From an uncultured beta proteobacterium (lineage in GTDB: Bacteria; Pseudomonadota; Gammaproteobacteria; Burkholderiales; Burkholderiaceae_C), in the NCBI GenBank assembly GCA_903876735.1, contig CAIRAW010000037.1, positions 1 through 64,000 of the forward strand: a stretch of DNA of 64,000 nt, written 5' to 3'. Made by a program: the position numbers and the translations under genes. Positions 7,869 to 17,315 of the stretch are shown in pieces. Each line of letters starts with the position of its first letter. Position 1 is the first letter of the stretch. The notes below the pieces were generated by a model. The model made no database searches and was not told the origin of the DNA. It was given only the letters and a program-made list of their open reading frames with translations.

Positions 7869-9017
7869 TCAGTTGCAGATGCCGATGGAATTGGCAGCGC
7901 ACAGGACTCCATCGATCCAATTCGCGCCGCTCAGAGTCGCTCCGGTCAGGTCTGCGCCGGTCAGGGTTGCGTTTTTCAGATTCGCGCCGCTCAGGTTTGC
8001 GCCGGTCAGCTTTGCGCTGGTCAGATCCGCGCTGATCAGCAACGCGTTGGTCAGGTTCGCGTCCTTCAGATTCAGCCCCGCAAGGTACGTGTAGTTCAGA
8101 TACGCGCCCGTCAGGTTCGCGCCGGTCAGATTCGTGCGTGCCAGCCGTGCAAACATCAGGTTCGCACCGACCATGTTCAGGCCTTGCAGGTCTATTTCTA
8201 TCAGGAACGCGCCTACCAGGTTCGCGCCGGACAGGACTGCGTTGGTCAGGGTCGCAGTGCTCAGATTCGAGTTGTTCATGTCCGCGTCCTTGAGGTACGC
8301 GCCGCTCAGGTTCGCGCCTTTCAGGTTGGAGAAGCTCAGGTCCGCGCCTTTCAGGTTCGAGAAGCTCAGGTTGGCGCCGCTCAGGTTGGCGCGTGTCAGG
8401 TTCGCGCCGCTCAGATCGCACTCTATGCATCGCTTGCTTGAGAGCAGTACCTGGGTCGGTTTGTCAGCCGCCAAAACACGCTTGCGCGGCACGCTGGCGT
8501 TCATCGCTGCCTGTGTCGGAATGGGTGCTGACGGGTTGCTTTCCAGGAAGACTGCCCGGTTCGCCTCACCGCTGGCCTCAGCCACTGTGTACCCAGAGTA
8601 CACGACCAACTTGTAGTCACCCGGCTCCAGCGTCACCGTGGTGCGTGGCTGCGCGGCGTCAATTACAAACACTTCCACATTTCCAGTCAGTCTGATCATT
8701 CTGACCATCGCGATGGTGTCGTCAGAAGTGTCCATGGTATAGGTGAAAGTAGTCTGCTCGGCAATGCGAAGCGGGTACTCGTCTGTGCCGAGCAGGCCGG
8801 TATCACCAGAGGTCGCGGGCACTGCATCTTTGGGTTCCAGAAAGGTGACACCTACCTCGCTGGCCTCCAGACGCAGGGATGGGTCGGCCGCGAAGTCATG
8901 CTCGGAATGGGACTTGTGAACAACCGGATCCGAACCAGCGCCACCGCCACAGCCAGTCAAAAGGCTGAGGAGCAGCGCCAGCATCAGGCTTGCGGGTTGG
9001 GTGGAAATTGTTTTCAT
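7869..9017 (-). CDS. Pentapeptide-repeat lipoprotein
   Basis: 382 residues. Signal peptide with lipobox LLTGC (C23). Residues ~40-190 form a beta-rich region (TTVTLEPGDYKLVVYSGYTV) somewhat like a bacterial pre-peptidase C-terminal domain. From a CIECDLSGANL cap at about 195 to near the end runs a series of about 35 A(N/D)LSG-type pentapeptides, predicted to fold as a right-handed quadrilateral beta-helix, ending with a Cys-containing cap. The helix is therefore probably displayed in the periplasm or on the outer membrane, not bound to gyrase like Qnr. At the DNA level the repeats form 15-base periodic direct repeats. Function unknown. Confidence 0.85.
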   Translation of the reverse strand: MKTISTQPASLMLALLLSLLTGCGGGAGSDPVVHKSHSEHDFAADPSLRLEASEVGVTFLEPKDAVPATSGDTGLLGTDEYPLRIAEQTTFTYTMDTSDDTIAMVRMIRLTGNVEVFVIDAAQPRTTVTLEPGDYKLVVYSGYTVAEASGEANRAVFLESNPSAPIPTQAAMNASVPRKRVLAADKPTQVLLSSKRCIECDLSGANLTRANLSGANLSFSNLKGADLSFSNLKGANLSGAYLKDADMNNSNLSTATLTNAVLSGANLVGAFLIEIDLQGLNMVGANLMFARLARTNLTGANLTGAYLNYTYLAGLNLKDANLTNALLISADLTSAKLTGANLSGANLKNATLTGADLTGATLSGANWIDGVLCAANSIGICN

Positions 9018-9490
9018 TCTTGTAATCCTTAATGAAATGGAGAGGACGCTTGTGGCTTGACCGAGCGCATAGGTACACGCTGGATCAAAGGGGCAGTCCG
9101 ACCATTCTGGGCGCGCTGATTCGACATACCTTTGCCAGCCGGCTCAATACGTTTGCCGAACGGATATATTTTTGAAGTCCAGCAGTCATCACAGGGAAAT
9201 ACCAACTCTTTGGCTGGACTTCCAGCAGTCTTGAACAGAATCCGGTATTGCGCCCACATCTGTATTGGCGTCGGAACGCAATGCCTCCTGGTTCGTTGGT
9301 ATTGACGCAGCTGGCAATAACACCGCTGTCAGGACAGTTAAAGGCTTCAGTGGCACAATCCTCCCGGTCAGCAGGCCTGTCACGGGCCACAGTCGCATCC
9401 GTCGAACGGTTCAGCCGGGACGCGGAAGGTTAATCAACAACAGCTTTAACCAGCTCATGTTTCCCTCAGGGAAACGAAGGTCAGCGCAAT
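9018..9490. other. Intergenic region upstream of odhA, no clear gene
   Basis: 473 bases. A 76-codon minus-strand frame (9029-9259, with CDDCW near its middle) ends 11 bases before the pentapeptide gene and could be a small co-transcribed gene, but it has no ribosome site and no family I recognise. A perfect palindrome lies near the right end (listed separately). I see no tRNA, no obvious terminator and no insertion sequence. The odhA promoter must lie here but I cannot place it. Confidence 0.5.
9459..9475. promoter_or_regulatory. Palindrome GTTTCCCT-c-AGGGAAAC before odhA
   Basis: Perfect 8-bp inverted repeat centred 24 bases upstream of the odhA start codon. It could be an operator or a leader hairpin adjoining the GAAGG ribosome site. 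Confidence 0.35.
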
Positions 9491-12391
9491 ATGAGTGAAA
9501 CGAAATCACCCGGTGGTAGTCCGTCTTCGTCGGTCTATCAGGCCTACCAGGCCAACACCTATCTGTTTGGCGGCAATGCCCCGTACGTCGAGGAGATGTA
9601 CGAAAACTACCTTGCCCATCCCGGCAGCGTTCCAGATACCTGGCGCGACTATTTCGACGCCTTGCAGAATGTGCCGGCGGTCGACGGCAGCAGTGCCAAG
9701 GACGTACCCCACCTCCCGGTGATCAATGCCTTTGCAGCGCGCGCCAAGCAGGGCGGCACCAAGGTCGTGGTGGCCAGTGCCGACGCCGAAATGGGGCGCA
9801 AGCGCACCGCAGCGCAACAGCTGATTGCGGCCTACCGCACCATTGGTGCCCGCTGGGCCGATCTCGATCCCCTCAAGCGCACTGAGCGCGAGCCCATACC
9901 CGAGCTCGAGCCCTCGTTCTACGGCTTCAGCGACGCCGACCAGGAAGCCGTGTTCAACACCAGCAACACCTTCTTCGGCAAGGACACGATGAGCCTGCGC
10001 GAGATGCTCAACGCGCTGCGCGAAACCTATTGCGGCACGATCGGCGCCGAGTACATGTACATCACCGACCAGCACCAGAAGCGCTGGTGGCAAGAAAAGC
10101 TCGAGAGCATCCGCTCCAAGCCTGATTTCAACGAAGAAAAGAAGAAGCACATCCTGGACCGTCTGACGGCGGCCGAGGGCCTGGAACGCTTTTTGCACAC
10201 CAAGTTTGTCGGCCAGAAGCGCTTCTCGCTCGAAGGCGGTGAGAGCTTCATCGCTTCGATGGATGAACTGATCCAGGGCGGCGGCGCTATCGGCCTGCAG
10301 GAAATCGTGATCGGCATGGCGCACCGCGGTCGCCTCAACGTGCTGGTCAACTCTCTCGGCAAGATGCCGGCTGACCTGTTTGCCGAGTTCGACCACACGG
10401 CGCCCGAAGACCTGCCCAGTGGTGACGTCAAGTACCACCAGGGGTTCAGCTCGGACGTCTCCACCCCCGGCGGCGCGGTCCACCTGAGCCTGGCTTTCAA
10501 CCCCTCGCATCTGGAAATCGTCAATCCGGTGGTCGAAGGTTCGGTGCGCGCGCGCATGGACCGCCGCGCCGACCCCAAGGGTAAGCAGGTGCTGCCGATC
10601 CTGGTGCACGGTGACGCCGCCTTTGCCGGCCAGGGCGTGGTCATGGAAACGCTGGCGCTGGCTGAGACGCGCGGCTACTCGACAGGCGGCACGGTGCATA
10701 TCGTGATCAACAACCAGATCGGTTTCACCACCAGCGACCCGCGCGACACGCGCTCATCGCTGTACTGCTCCGACATCGTCAAGATGATCAAGGCGCCGGT
10801 GCTGCACGTCAATGGCGACGACCCGGAAGCCGTGGTGCTGGCAACCCAGCTTGCCCTGCAGTACCGCATGGAATTCCAGAAGGACGTGGTGGTCGACATT
10901 GTTTGCTTCCGCAAGCTCGGCCACAACGAGCAGGACACGCCAGCGCTGACGCAGCCCCTGATGTACAAGAAGATTGCCCAGCATCCAGGCACGCGCAAGC
11001 TGTACGCCGACAAGCTCGCGGCACAAGGCCTGGGCGCCACGCTGGGCGACGACATGGTGAAAGCCACGCGCGCGGCGCTGGATGCCGGCAAGAACACGTT
11101 CGACCCGGTGCTGAGCAATTTCAAGAGCAAGTACGCAGTCGACTGGACGCCCTACATCAACAACAAATGGACCGATGCCGGCGAGACCGGCATCCCGCTG
11201 GCCGAGTGGAAACGCTTGTCAACGCGGCTCACGACCCTGCCGGACAGCATCACGCCGCATCCGCTGGTGAAGAAGGTCTATGCCGACCGCGCTGCCATGG
11301 GCCGCGGCGAAGTGCCGATTGACTGGGGTATGGGCGAGCACATGGCCTTTGCCTCGCTGGTGGCTGGCGGCTACCCGGTGCGCCTGAGCGGCGAAGACTG
11401 CGGGCGCGGCACTTTCACGCACCGCCACGCCGTGCTGCACGACCAGAACCGCGAAAAGTTTGACGAGGGCATTTACACGCCGCTGGAAAACGTGGCCGAC
11501 GGCCAGGCGCCGTTTGTCGTGATCGACTCCATCCTGTCGGAAGAAGCGGTGCTTGGCTTTGAGTACGGCTACGCCTCGAACGATCCGAACACGCTGGTCA
11601 TATGGGAAGCCCAGTTCGGTGATTTCGCCAATGGCGCGCAGGTCGTGATCGACCAGTTCATCGCTTCCGGCGAAGTGAAGTGGGGCCGCGTCAACGGCAT
11701 CACGCTGATGCTGCCGCACGGCTACGAGGGCCAGGGCCCGGAGCACAGCTCGGCGCGGCTTGAGCGTTTTATGCAGCTCAGTGCCGACACCAATATGCAG
11801 GTGGTGCAGCCGACCACGGCGAGCCAGATCTTCCACCTGCTGCGCCGCCAGATGGTGCGCACGCTGCGCAAGCCGCTCATCATCCTGACGCCCAAATCGC
11901 TGTTGCGCGCCAAGGACGCGGCTTCGCCCCTGTCGGAGTTCACCAAGGGCAGCTTCCAGACCATCATTCCGGAAAGCAAGGCGGCGATCAACAAGAAGGC
12001 CGACAAGGTCAAGCGCGTGGTGGCCTGCTCAGGCAAGGTTTACTACGATCTGGTCAAGAAGCGCGAGGAAAAGGGCGCGGACGACGTCGTCATCCTGCGT
12101 GTCGAGCAACTCTACCCGTTTCCGCACAAGGCCTTTGCTGCCGAACTCAAGCGTTACCCGAATGTGAGCGAAGTCGTCTGGTGCCAGGACGAGCCGCAGA
12201 ACCAGGGTGCCTGGTTCTTCGTGCAGCACTACATCTTCGAGAACATGGCCGAAGGCCAGAAGCTGGCTTACTCGGGCCGTGCGGCCTCTGCGTCGCCCGC
12301 CGTCGGTTACGCGCATTTGCATCAGGAACAGCAGAAATCCCTGGTTGAAGGTGCGTTTGCCAAGCTCAAGGGCACGGTCCTGTCCAAATAA
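9491..12391 (+). CDS. odhA: 2-oxoglutarate dehydrogenase E1 component
   Basis: 966 residues, full length for the family (gene also called sucA). Thiamine-diphosphate enzyme that decarboxylates 2-oxoglutarate in the TCA cycle and passes the succinyl group to the E2 lipoyl arm. The short N-terminal E2-binding segment (YLFGGNAPYVEEMYENY) is present. The core shows GMAHRGRLNVLVN, SFNPSHLE with SFNP read as AFNPSHLEIV, the ThDP-binding HGDAAFAGQGVV and NNQIGFTTS, and a transketolase-type pyrimidine domain with LPHGYEGQGPEHSSARLERF. The start follows GAAGG. odhB and lpd follow on the same strand, the usual order in Burkholderiales. Confidence 0.97.
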   Translation: MSETKSPGGSPSSSVYQAYQANTYLFGGNAPYVEEMYENYLAHPGSVPDTWRDYFDALQNVPAVDGSSAKDVPHLPVINAFAARAKQGGTKVVVASADAEMGRKRTAAQQLIAAYRTIGARWADLDPLKRTEREPIPELEPSFYGFSDADQEAVFNTSNTFFGKDTMSLREMLNALRETYCGTIGAEYMYITDQHQKRWWQEKLESIRSKPDFNEEKKKHILDRLTAAEGLERFLHTKFVGQKRFSLEGGESFIASMDELIQGGGAIGLQEIVIGMAHRGRLNVLVNSLGKMPADLFAEFDHTAPEDLPSGDVKYHQGFSSDVSTPGGAVHLSLAFNPSHLEIVNPVVEGSVRARMDRRADPKGKQVLPILVHGDAAFAGQGVVMETLALAETRGYSTGGTVHIVINNQIGFTTSDPRDTRSSLYCSDIVKMIKAPVLHVNGDDPEAVVLATQLALQYRMEFQKDVVVDIVCFRKLGHNEQDTPALTQPLMYKKIAQHPGTRKLYADKLAAQGLGATLGDDMVKATRAALDAGKNTFDPVLSNFKSKYAVDWTPYINNKWTDAGETGIPLAEWKRLSTRLTTLPDSITPHPLVKKVYADRAAMGRGEVPIDWGMGEHMAFASLVAGGYPVRLSGEDCGRGTFTHRHAVLHDQNREKFDEGIYTPLENVADGQAPFVVIDSILSEEAVLGFEYGYASNDPNTLVIWEAQFGDFANGAQVVIDQFIASGEVKWGRVNGITLMLPHGYEGQGPEHSSARLERFMQLSADTNMQVVQPTTASQIFHLLRRQMVRTLRKPLIILTPKSLLRAKDAASPLSEFTKGSFQTIIPESKAAINKKADKVKRVVACSGKVYYDLVKKREEKGADDVVILRVEQLYPFPHKAFAAELKRYPNVSEVVWCQDEPQNQGAWFFVQHYIFENMAEGQKLAYSGRAASASPAVGYAHLHQEQQKSLVEGAFAKLKGTVLSK

Positions 12392-12394
12392 CAC

Positions 12395-12424
12395 GCGGGG
12401 GCCTGCGCTTGCGTGCGGCCCCGC
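12395..12424 (+). other. Intercistronic hairpin between odhA and odhB
   Basis: GCGGGG(G)CC pairs with GGCCCCGC around a 13-nt loop in the 51-base gap between the two genes. With no U-run after it, it is more likely an mRNA processing or stability element, tuning E1 versus E2 output, than a terminator. Confidence 0.4.
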
Positions 12425-12442
12425 AAAGAAAAAGGTTTTGAT

Positions 12443-13678
12443 ATGTCTATCGTAGAAGTGAAAGTCCCGCAGTTGTCGGAGTCCGTGGCCGAGGCCACTT
12501 TGGTGCAATGGAAGAAAAAGGTCGGTGATTTTGTCGCCGTCGACGAGATACTGATCGATGTCGAGACCGACAAGGTTGTGCTCGAAGTGCCGGCACCCTC
12601 TGCCGGTGTGCTGGTCGAAATCGTGATGCCCGATGGCAGCACGGTGGCGGCGGAGCAATTGATTGCCCGCATCGACACCGAAGGCAAGGCTGGTGCCGTG
12701 GTGGCAGTTGCTGCTGCCGCGCCGGCAGTGGCAGCAGCAGCACCTGGAACTGCCAGCATGGCCGGTGTGGCAATGCCTGCGGCCGCCAAGCTGATGGCTG
12801 ACAACAACATCGCTACCGGTGCCGTAGCCGGCAGTGGCAAGGACGGGCGCGTCATCAAGGGTGATGTGCTGGCGGCGCTGGCGTCCCCCGCAGCGCCCAA
12901 GGCTGTTGCCACCATGCCGCCCAAGGCGGCAGCGACTTTCCTGCCTGCGGTGGCAGCCCCGACGGTTTCGCTCGGTGAGCGTCCCGAGCAGCGCGTGCCG
13001 ATGAGCCGTCTGCGCGCCCGTGTGGCCGAGCGTCTGCTGCAGTCGCAATCGACCAACGCGATCCTGACCACTTTCAACGAGGTCAACATGGCGCCCGTGA
13101 TGGAGATGCGCAAGCGCTTCCAGGACAAGTTCGAGAAAGAGCATGGCGTCAAGATCGGCTTCATGAGCTTCTTCGTCAAGGCGGCGGTGCATGCGCTCAA
13201 GAAGTTCCCGATGCTCAATGCCTCGGTCGACGGCAATGACATCGTCTACCACGGCTTTTTTGACATCGGTATCGCCGTTGGTTCGCCGCGCGGCCTGGTA
13301 GTGCCGATTTTGCGCAATGCCGACCAGATGAGTTTTGCCGACATCGAGAAAAAGATTGCCGAGTACGGTGCGAAAGCGCGCGACGGCAAGCTTGGCATTG
13401 AAGAAATGACCGGCGGCACTTTCTCGATCAGCAATGGCGGCACCTTTGGCTCCATGCTGTCGACGCCCATCATCAACCCGCCGCAGTCGGCCATCCTGGG
13501 CGTGCACGCCACCAAGGACCGCGCGGTTGTGGAAAACGGCCAGATCGTGATCCGCCCGATCAACTACCTCGCCATGAGCTACGACCACCGCATCATCGAC
13601 GGCCGCGAAGCCGTGCTGGGCCTGGTGGCGATGAAGGAAGCGCTGGAAGATCCCGCGCGCCTCTTGTTTGATATTTGA
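12443..13678 (+). CDS. odhB: Dihydrolipoyl succinyltransferase, 2-oxoglutarate dehydrogenase E2
   Basis: 411 residues (sucB). A single lipoyl domain at the N terminus carries the lipoylated lysine in [10 protein letters not shown] (K44). An Ala/Pro-rich linker precedes a peripheral-subunit-binding domain ([10 protein letters not shown] to [14 protein letters not shown]), then a second linker and the chloramphenicol-acetyltransferase-like core ending in [13 protein letters not shown] with the catalytic His and Asp. It forms the oligomeric core of the complex. The ATG at 12443 follows AGAAAAAGG; an upstream in-frame start is not supported. Alanine-rich linkers are normal for E2. Confidence 0.97.
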   Translation: MSIVEVKVPQLSESVAEATLVQWKKKVGDFVAVDEILIDVETDKVVLEVPAPSAGVLVEIVMPDGSTVAAEQLIARIDTEGKAGAVVAVAAAAPAVAAAAPGTASMAGVAMPAAAKLMADNNIATGAVAGSGKDGRVIKGDVLAALASPAAPKAVATMPPKAAATFLPAVAAPTVSLGERPEQRVPMSRLRARVAERLLQSQSTNAILTTFNEVNMAPVMEMRKRFQDKFEKEHGVKIGFMSFFVKAAVHALKKFPMLNASVDGNDIVYHGFFDIGIAVGSPRGLVVPILRNADQMSFADIEKKIAEYGAKARDGKLGIEEMTGGTFSISNGGTFGSMLSTPIINPPQSAILGVHATKDRAVVENGQIVIRPINYLAMSYDHRIIDGREAVLGLVAMKEALEDPARLLFDI

Positions 13679-13690
13679 TCGGGAATCCTC

Positions 13691-15118
<1,428 letters not shown>

Positions 15119-15124
15119 TTGGCT

Positions 15125-16222
15125 GTGAGCGTCAAACAGGCCTACCAAGCCGAACTGGCGCTGCGCGGCTACAGCGCGGACCCGGCGCAACTGCACGCCG
15201 TCGAAGTGCTCGACGCCTGCGCCGCCCAATGGTCAGTTTTCAAGCAAAGGCGCTCCAGTGCGTTCAAGAAACTGATCAACCGGCCGGCCATCCCGCGTGG
15301 CGTTTACCTGTATGGCGGCGTCGGACGCGGCAAGAGTTTTCTGATGGATTGCTTTTTTGCCGCCCTGACCTTGAAGCGCAAGACCCGGCTGCACTTTCAC
15401 GAGTTCATGCGTGAGGTGCACCATGAACTGGCCGGCCTGCAGGGAACGGCCAACCCGCTCGATGTGCTTGCGGCCCGCATTGCCCGCAAGCACCGCCTGA
15501 TCTGCTTCGACGAGTTCCATGTCGCCGACATCACGGATGCCATGATCCTGCACCGGTTGCTGCAGGCCTTGATCGACAACGGGGTGGGGCTGGTGGCCAC
15601 CTCCAACTTCAAGCCGGCCGACCTCTATCCCGATGGTTTGCACCGTGACCGCATCTTTCCCGCGATAGCCCTGCTCAATTCGCGCTTCGATGTCGTCAAT
15701 GTCGACAACGGAACCGACTACCGCCGTCGCACGCTGGAGGAACTGCAGCTCTACCACACGCCCTTGGGTGCGCCGGCCGATGCGGCGCTGACGGACGCCT
15801 TTGCCCAGTTGGCGGCCACCCATGATGAAGACCCGGTGTTGCACATCGAGGCGCGAAAACTGCGCGCGCGGCGCAAGGCCGGCGGCCTGGTCTGGTTCGA
15901 TTTCAAAACGCTGTGCGGCGGTGCGCGCTCGCAGAACGACTATCTGGAAATTGCCACGCAGTTCCACACCGTTTTGCTCAGCGATGTGCCGCAGATGTCA
16001 AAGCACATGGCCTCGGAAGCGCGCCGCTTTACCTGGCTGGTCGATGTCTTGTATGACCGGCGCGTCAAGCTGATCCTGTCAGCCGCCGTGGCGCCCGAGC
16101 AGTTGTACACCGAAGGCGCGCTGGCCCATGAGTTTCCGAGGACGGTGTCGCGCCTCAATGAAATGCAGTCAGCGCAGTTTCTGGCGCTGGAGCGCCGCTT
16201 GGTCGATACCAGTCTGACTTGA
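15125..16222 (+). CDS. zapE: Cell division protein ZapE (AFG1-like ATPase)
   Basis: 365 residues from the GTG at 15125, giving MSVKQAYQAEL; a TTG at 15119 directly after the lpd stop is the alternative. P-loop GGVGRGKSF at about 64-72, Walker B LICFDEFHVADI at about 125-135, and the family block SNFKPADLYPDGLHRDRIFPAI. ZapE is an AAA-like ATPase that associates with the Z-ring and mitochondrial AFG1 relatives. Here it is placed at the end of the oxoglutarate dehydrogenase operon, a conserved arrangement in Comamonadaceae and relatives. Confidence 0.93.
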   Translation: MSVKQAYQAELALRGYSADPAQLHAVEVLDACAAQWSVFKQRRSSAFKKLINRPAIPRGVYLYGGVGRGKSFLMDCFFAALTLKRKTRLHFHEFMREVHHELAGLQGTANPLDVLAARIARKHRLICFDEFHVADITDAMILHRLLQALIDNGVGLVATSNFKPADLYPDGLHRDRIFPAIALLNSRFDVVNVDNGTDYRRRTLEELQLYHTPLGAPADAALTDAFAQLAATHDEDPVLHIEARKLRARRKAGGLVWFDFKTLCGGARSQNDYLEIATQFHTVLLSDVPQMSKHMASEARRFTWLVDVLYDRRVKLILSAAVAPEQLYTEGALAHEFPRTVSRLNEMQSAQFLALERRLVDTSLT

Positions 16223-16231
16223 AGCCCGGAA

Positions 16232-16993
16232 CTACTGCCCCAGCGGCTCGAACTTGAGCACCACCAGGGACAGGTTGTCGCCGCCGCCCTGGCCGCGCGC
16301 TCTGGCTTTGTCGATCAGGAACTCGGTCGCCTCGCGCGCTGGCAGGGCCGCCAGGACAGAACCGATTTCAGCGCTGGTGAAGTAATGCCAGACGCCATCG
16401 CTGCAGGCCATCAGTGTGTCACCGGCGCGCATTTTCGGGATGAAATGCGTGGCCACCGGCGGCTCGCTTTCCGACCCCAGGCAACCCATCAGGATGTTCG
16501 ACTTTGGGTGAACATTGGCCTGCTCTTCCGTGATCTCGCCTTTGTCCACCAGCGTCTGCACATAGGAGTGGTCGAGCGTGCGCTTGATCAGCTTGTCACC
16601 GTGGTAATGGTAAATGCGCGAATCACCCGAGTGCGCCCAGTGGCAATCGCCACCCGGGTTGATCAGGAAGGCGGCAATCGTGCTGTGCGGTTCCTGCTCC
16701 GACGATACGGCGGTCAGGCGGATGACCATGTGGGCCTCGTGCACCAGTTGCACCAGGGACGAGGTCGCGTCATCGGTTTCGGGTGAATAGCGTTCAAACA
16801 GCTGTTTGGCCGTCATCATGACCTGATCGGACGCCTTGCGTCCACCGCTGCGTCCGCCCATGCCGTCAGCAACCACTCCGAGCAGGCAGCCCTTGACGTG
16901 CACATGGGTCAGCAGGGCCACCTGGTCCTGCTGGTAGTCGCGGTCGCCCTTGTGGATGCCGGTCGATGCGCTGATTCGGTAACCTTTGGTCAT
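16232..16993 (-). CDS. PP2C-family protein serine/threonine phosphatase
   Basis: 253 residues from the ATG at 16993 (MTKGYRISASTGIHKG). The open frame runs further upstream but that part is low-complexity Ser/Arg, reads antisense to the next gene, and is not coding. Metal-binding motifs of PP2C are all visible: GDRDYQQDQ, VADGMGGRSGG, AHSGDSRIYHY, ACSDGVWHY and GGDNLSLVVL. It is a stand-alone bacterial Stp-type phosphatase acting on Ser/Thr-phosphoproteins in the cytoplasm. No kinase gene lies beside it. It converges with zapE, 9 bases apart. Confidence 0.92.
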   Translation of the reverse strand: MTKGYRISASTGIHKGDRDYQQDQVALLTHVHVKGCLLGVVADGMGGRSGGRKASDQVMMTAKQLFERYSPETDDATSSLVQLVHEAHMVIRLTAVSSEQEPHSTIAAFLINPGGDCHWAHSGDSRIYHYHGDKLIKRTLDHSYVQTLVDKGEITEEQANVHPKSNILMGCLGSESEPPVATHFIPKMRAGDTLMACSDGVWHYFTSAEIGSVLAALPAREATEFLIDKARARGQGGGDNLSLVVLKFEPLGQ

Positions 16994-17108
16994 GTCGAGT
17001 TGCTGGTAAGGAAAGAACCCCAAGAAAAGTTGGTTTGGTCGTATTATCAGGCAAGCCCCAGGCCCATAGCGCCAGGGGGCGAACGATGACCAACTACTTG
17101 ATGATGCC

Positions 17109-17312
17109 GTGGAACCCAACCTGAACTCACCCCAACGTCGGCTGATCGACTTGCGTATCGAGCACGGTGATCTCGATGCCATGATCGACCGCGCCAGTGT
17201 CCAGAATCCGCGTGACGAGTTGCTGATGCGACGCCTAAAGAAGAAGCGTCTGGGCCTGCGCGACGAGATCGCTCGCCTTGAGCGGCAGTTGGACCCGGAC
17301 CAGCCTGCCTGA
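17109..17312 (+). CDS. DUF465 / YdcH-like small protein
   Basis: 67 residues from a GTG start. It is almost entirely helical and charged, with RRLIDLRIEHGDLDAMIDRA and a Lys/Arg-rich LMRRLKKKRLGLRDEIARLE, the pattern of YdcH/DUF465 proteins, which form short antiparallel coiled coils of unknown function. It ends three bases before the helicase start, so the two are co-transcribed. Confidence 0.75.
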   Translation: MEPNLNSPQRRLIDLRIEHGDLDAMIDRASVQNPRDELLMRRLKKKRLGLRDEIARLERQLDPDQPA

Positions 17313-17315
17313 CGC

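Noticed and set aside
7900-8440. Regularly spaced near-identical units that look like a CRISPR or tandem array
   Set aside because: The period is 15 bases and the units are codons of pentapeptide repeats in an intact lipoprotein gene; there are no unique spacers.
9029-9259. 76-codon minus-strand frame ending 11 bases before the pentapeptide gene
   Set aside because: No ribosome site, no recognisable family and overlapping frames of equal length; kept only as a note in the intergenic entry.
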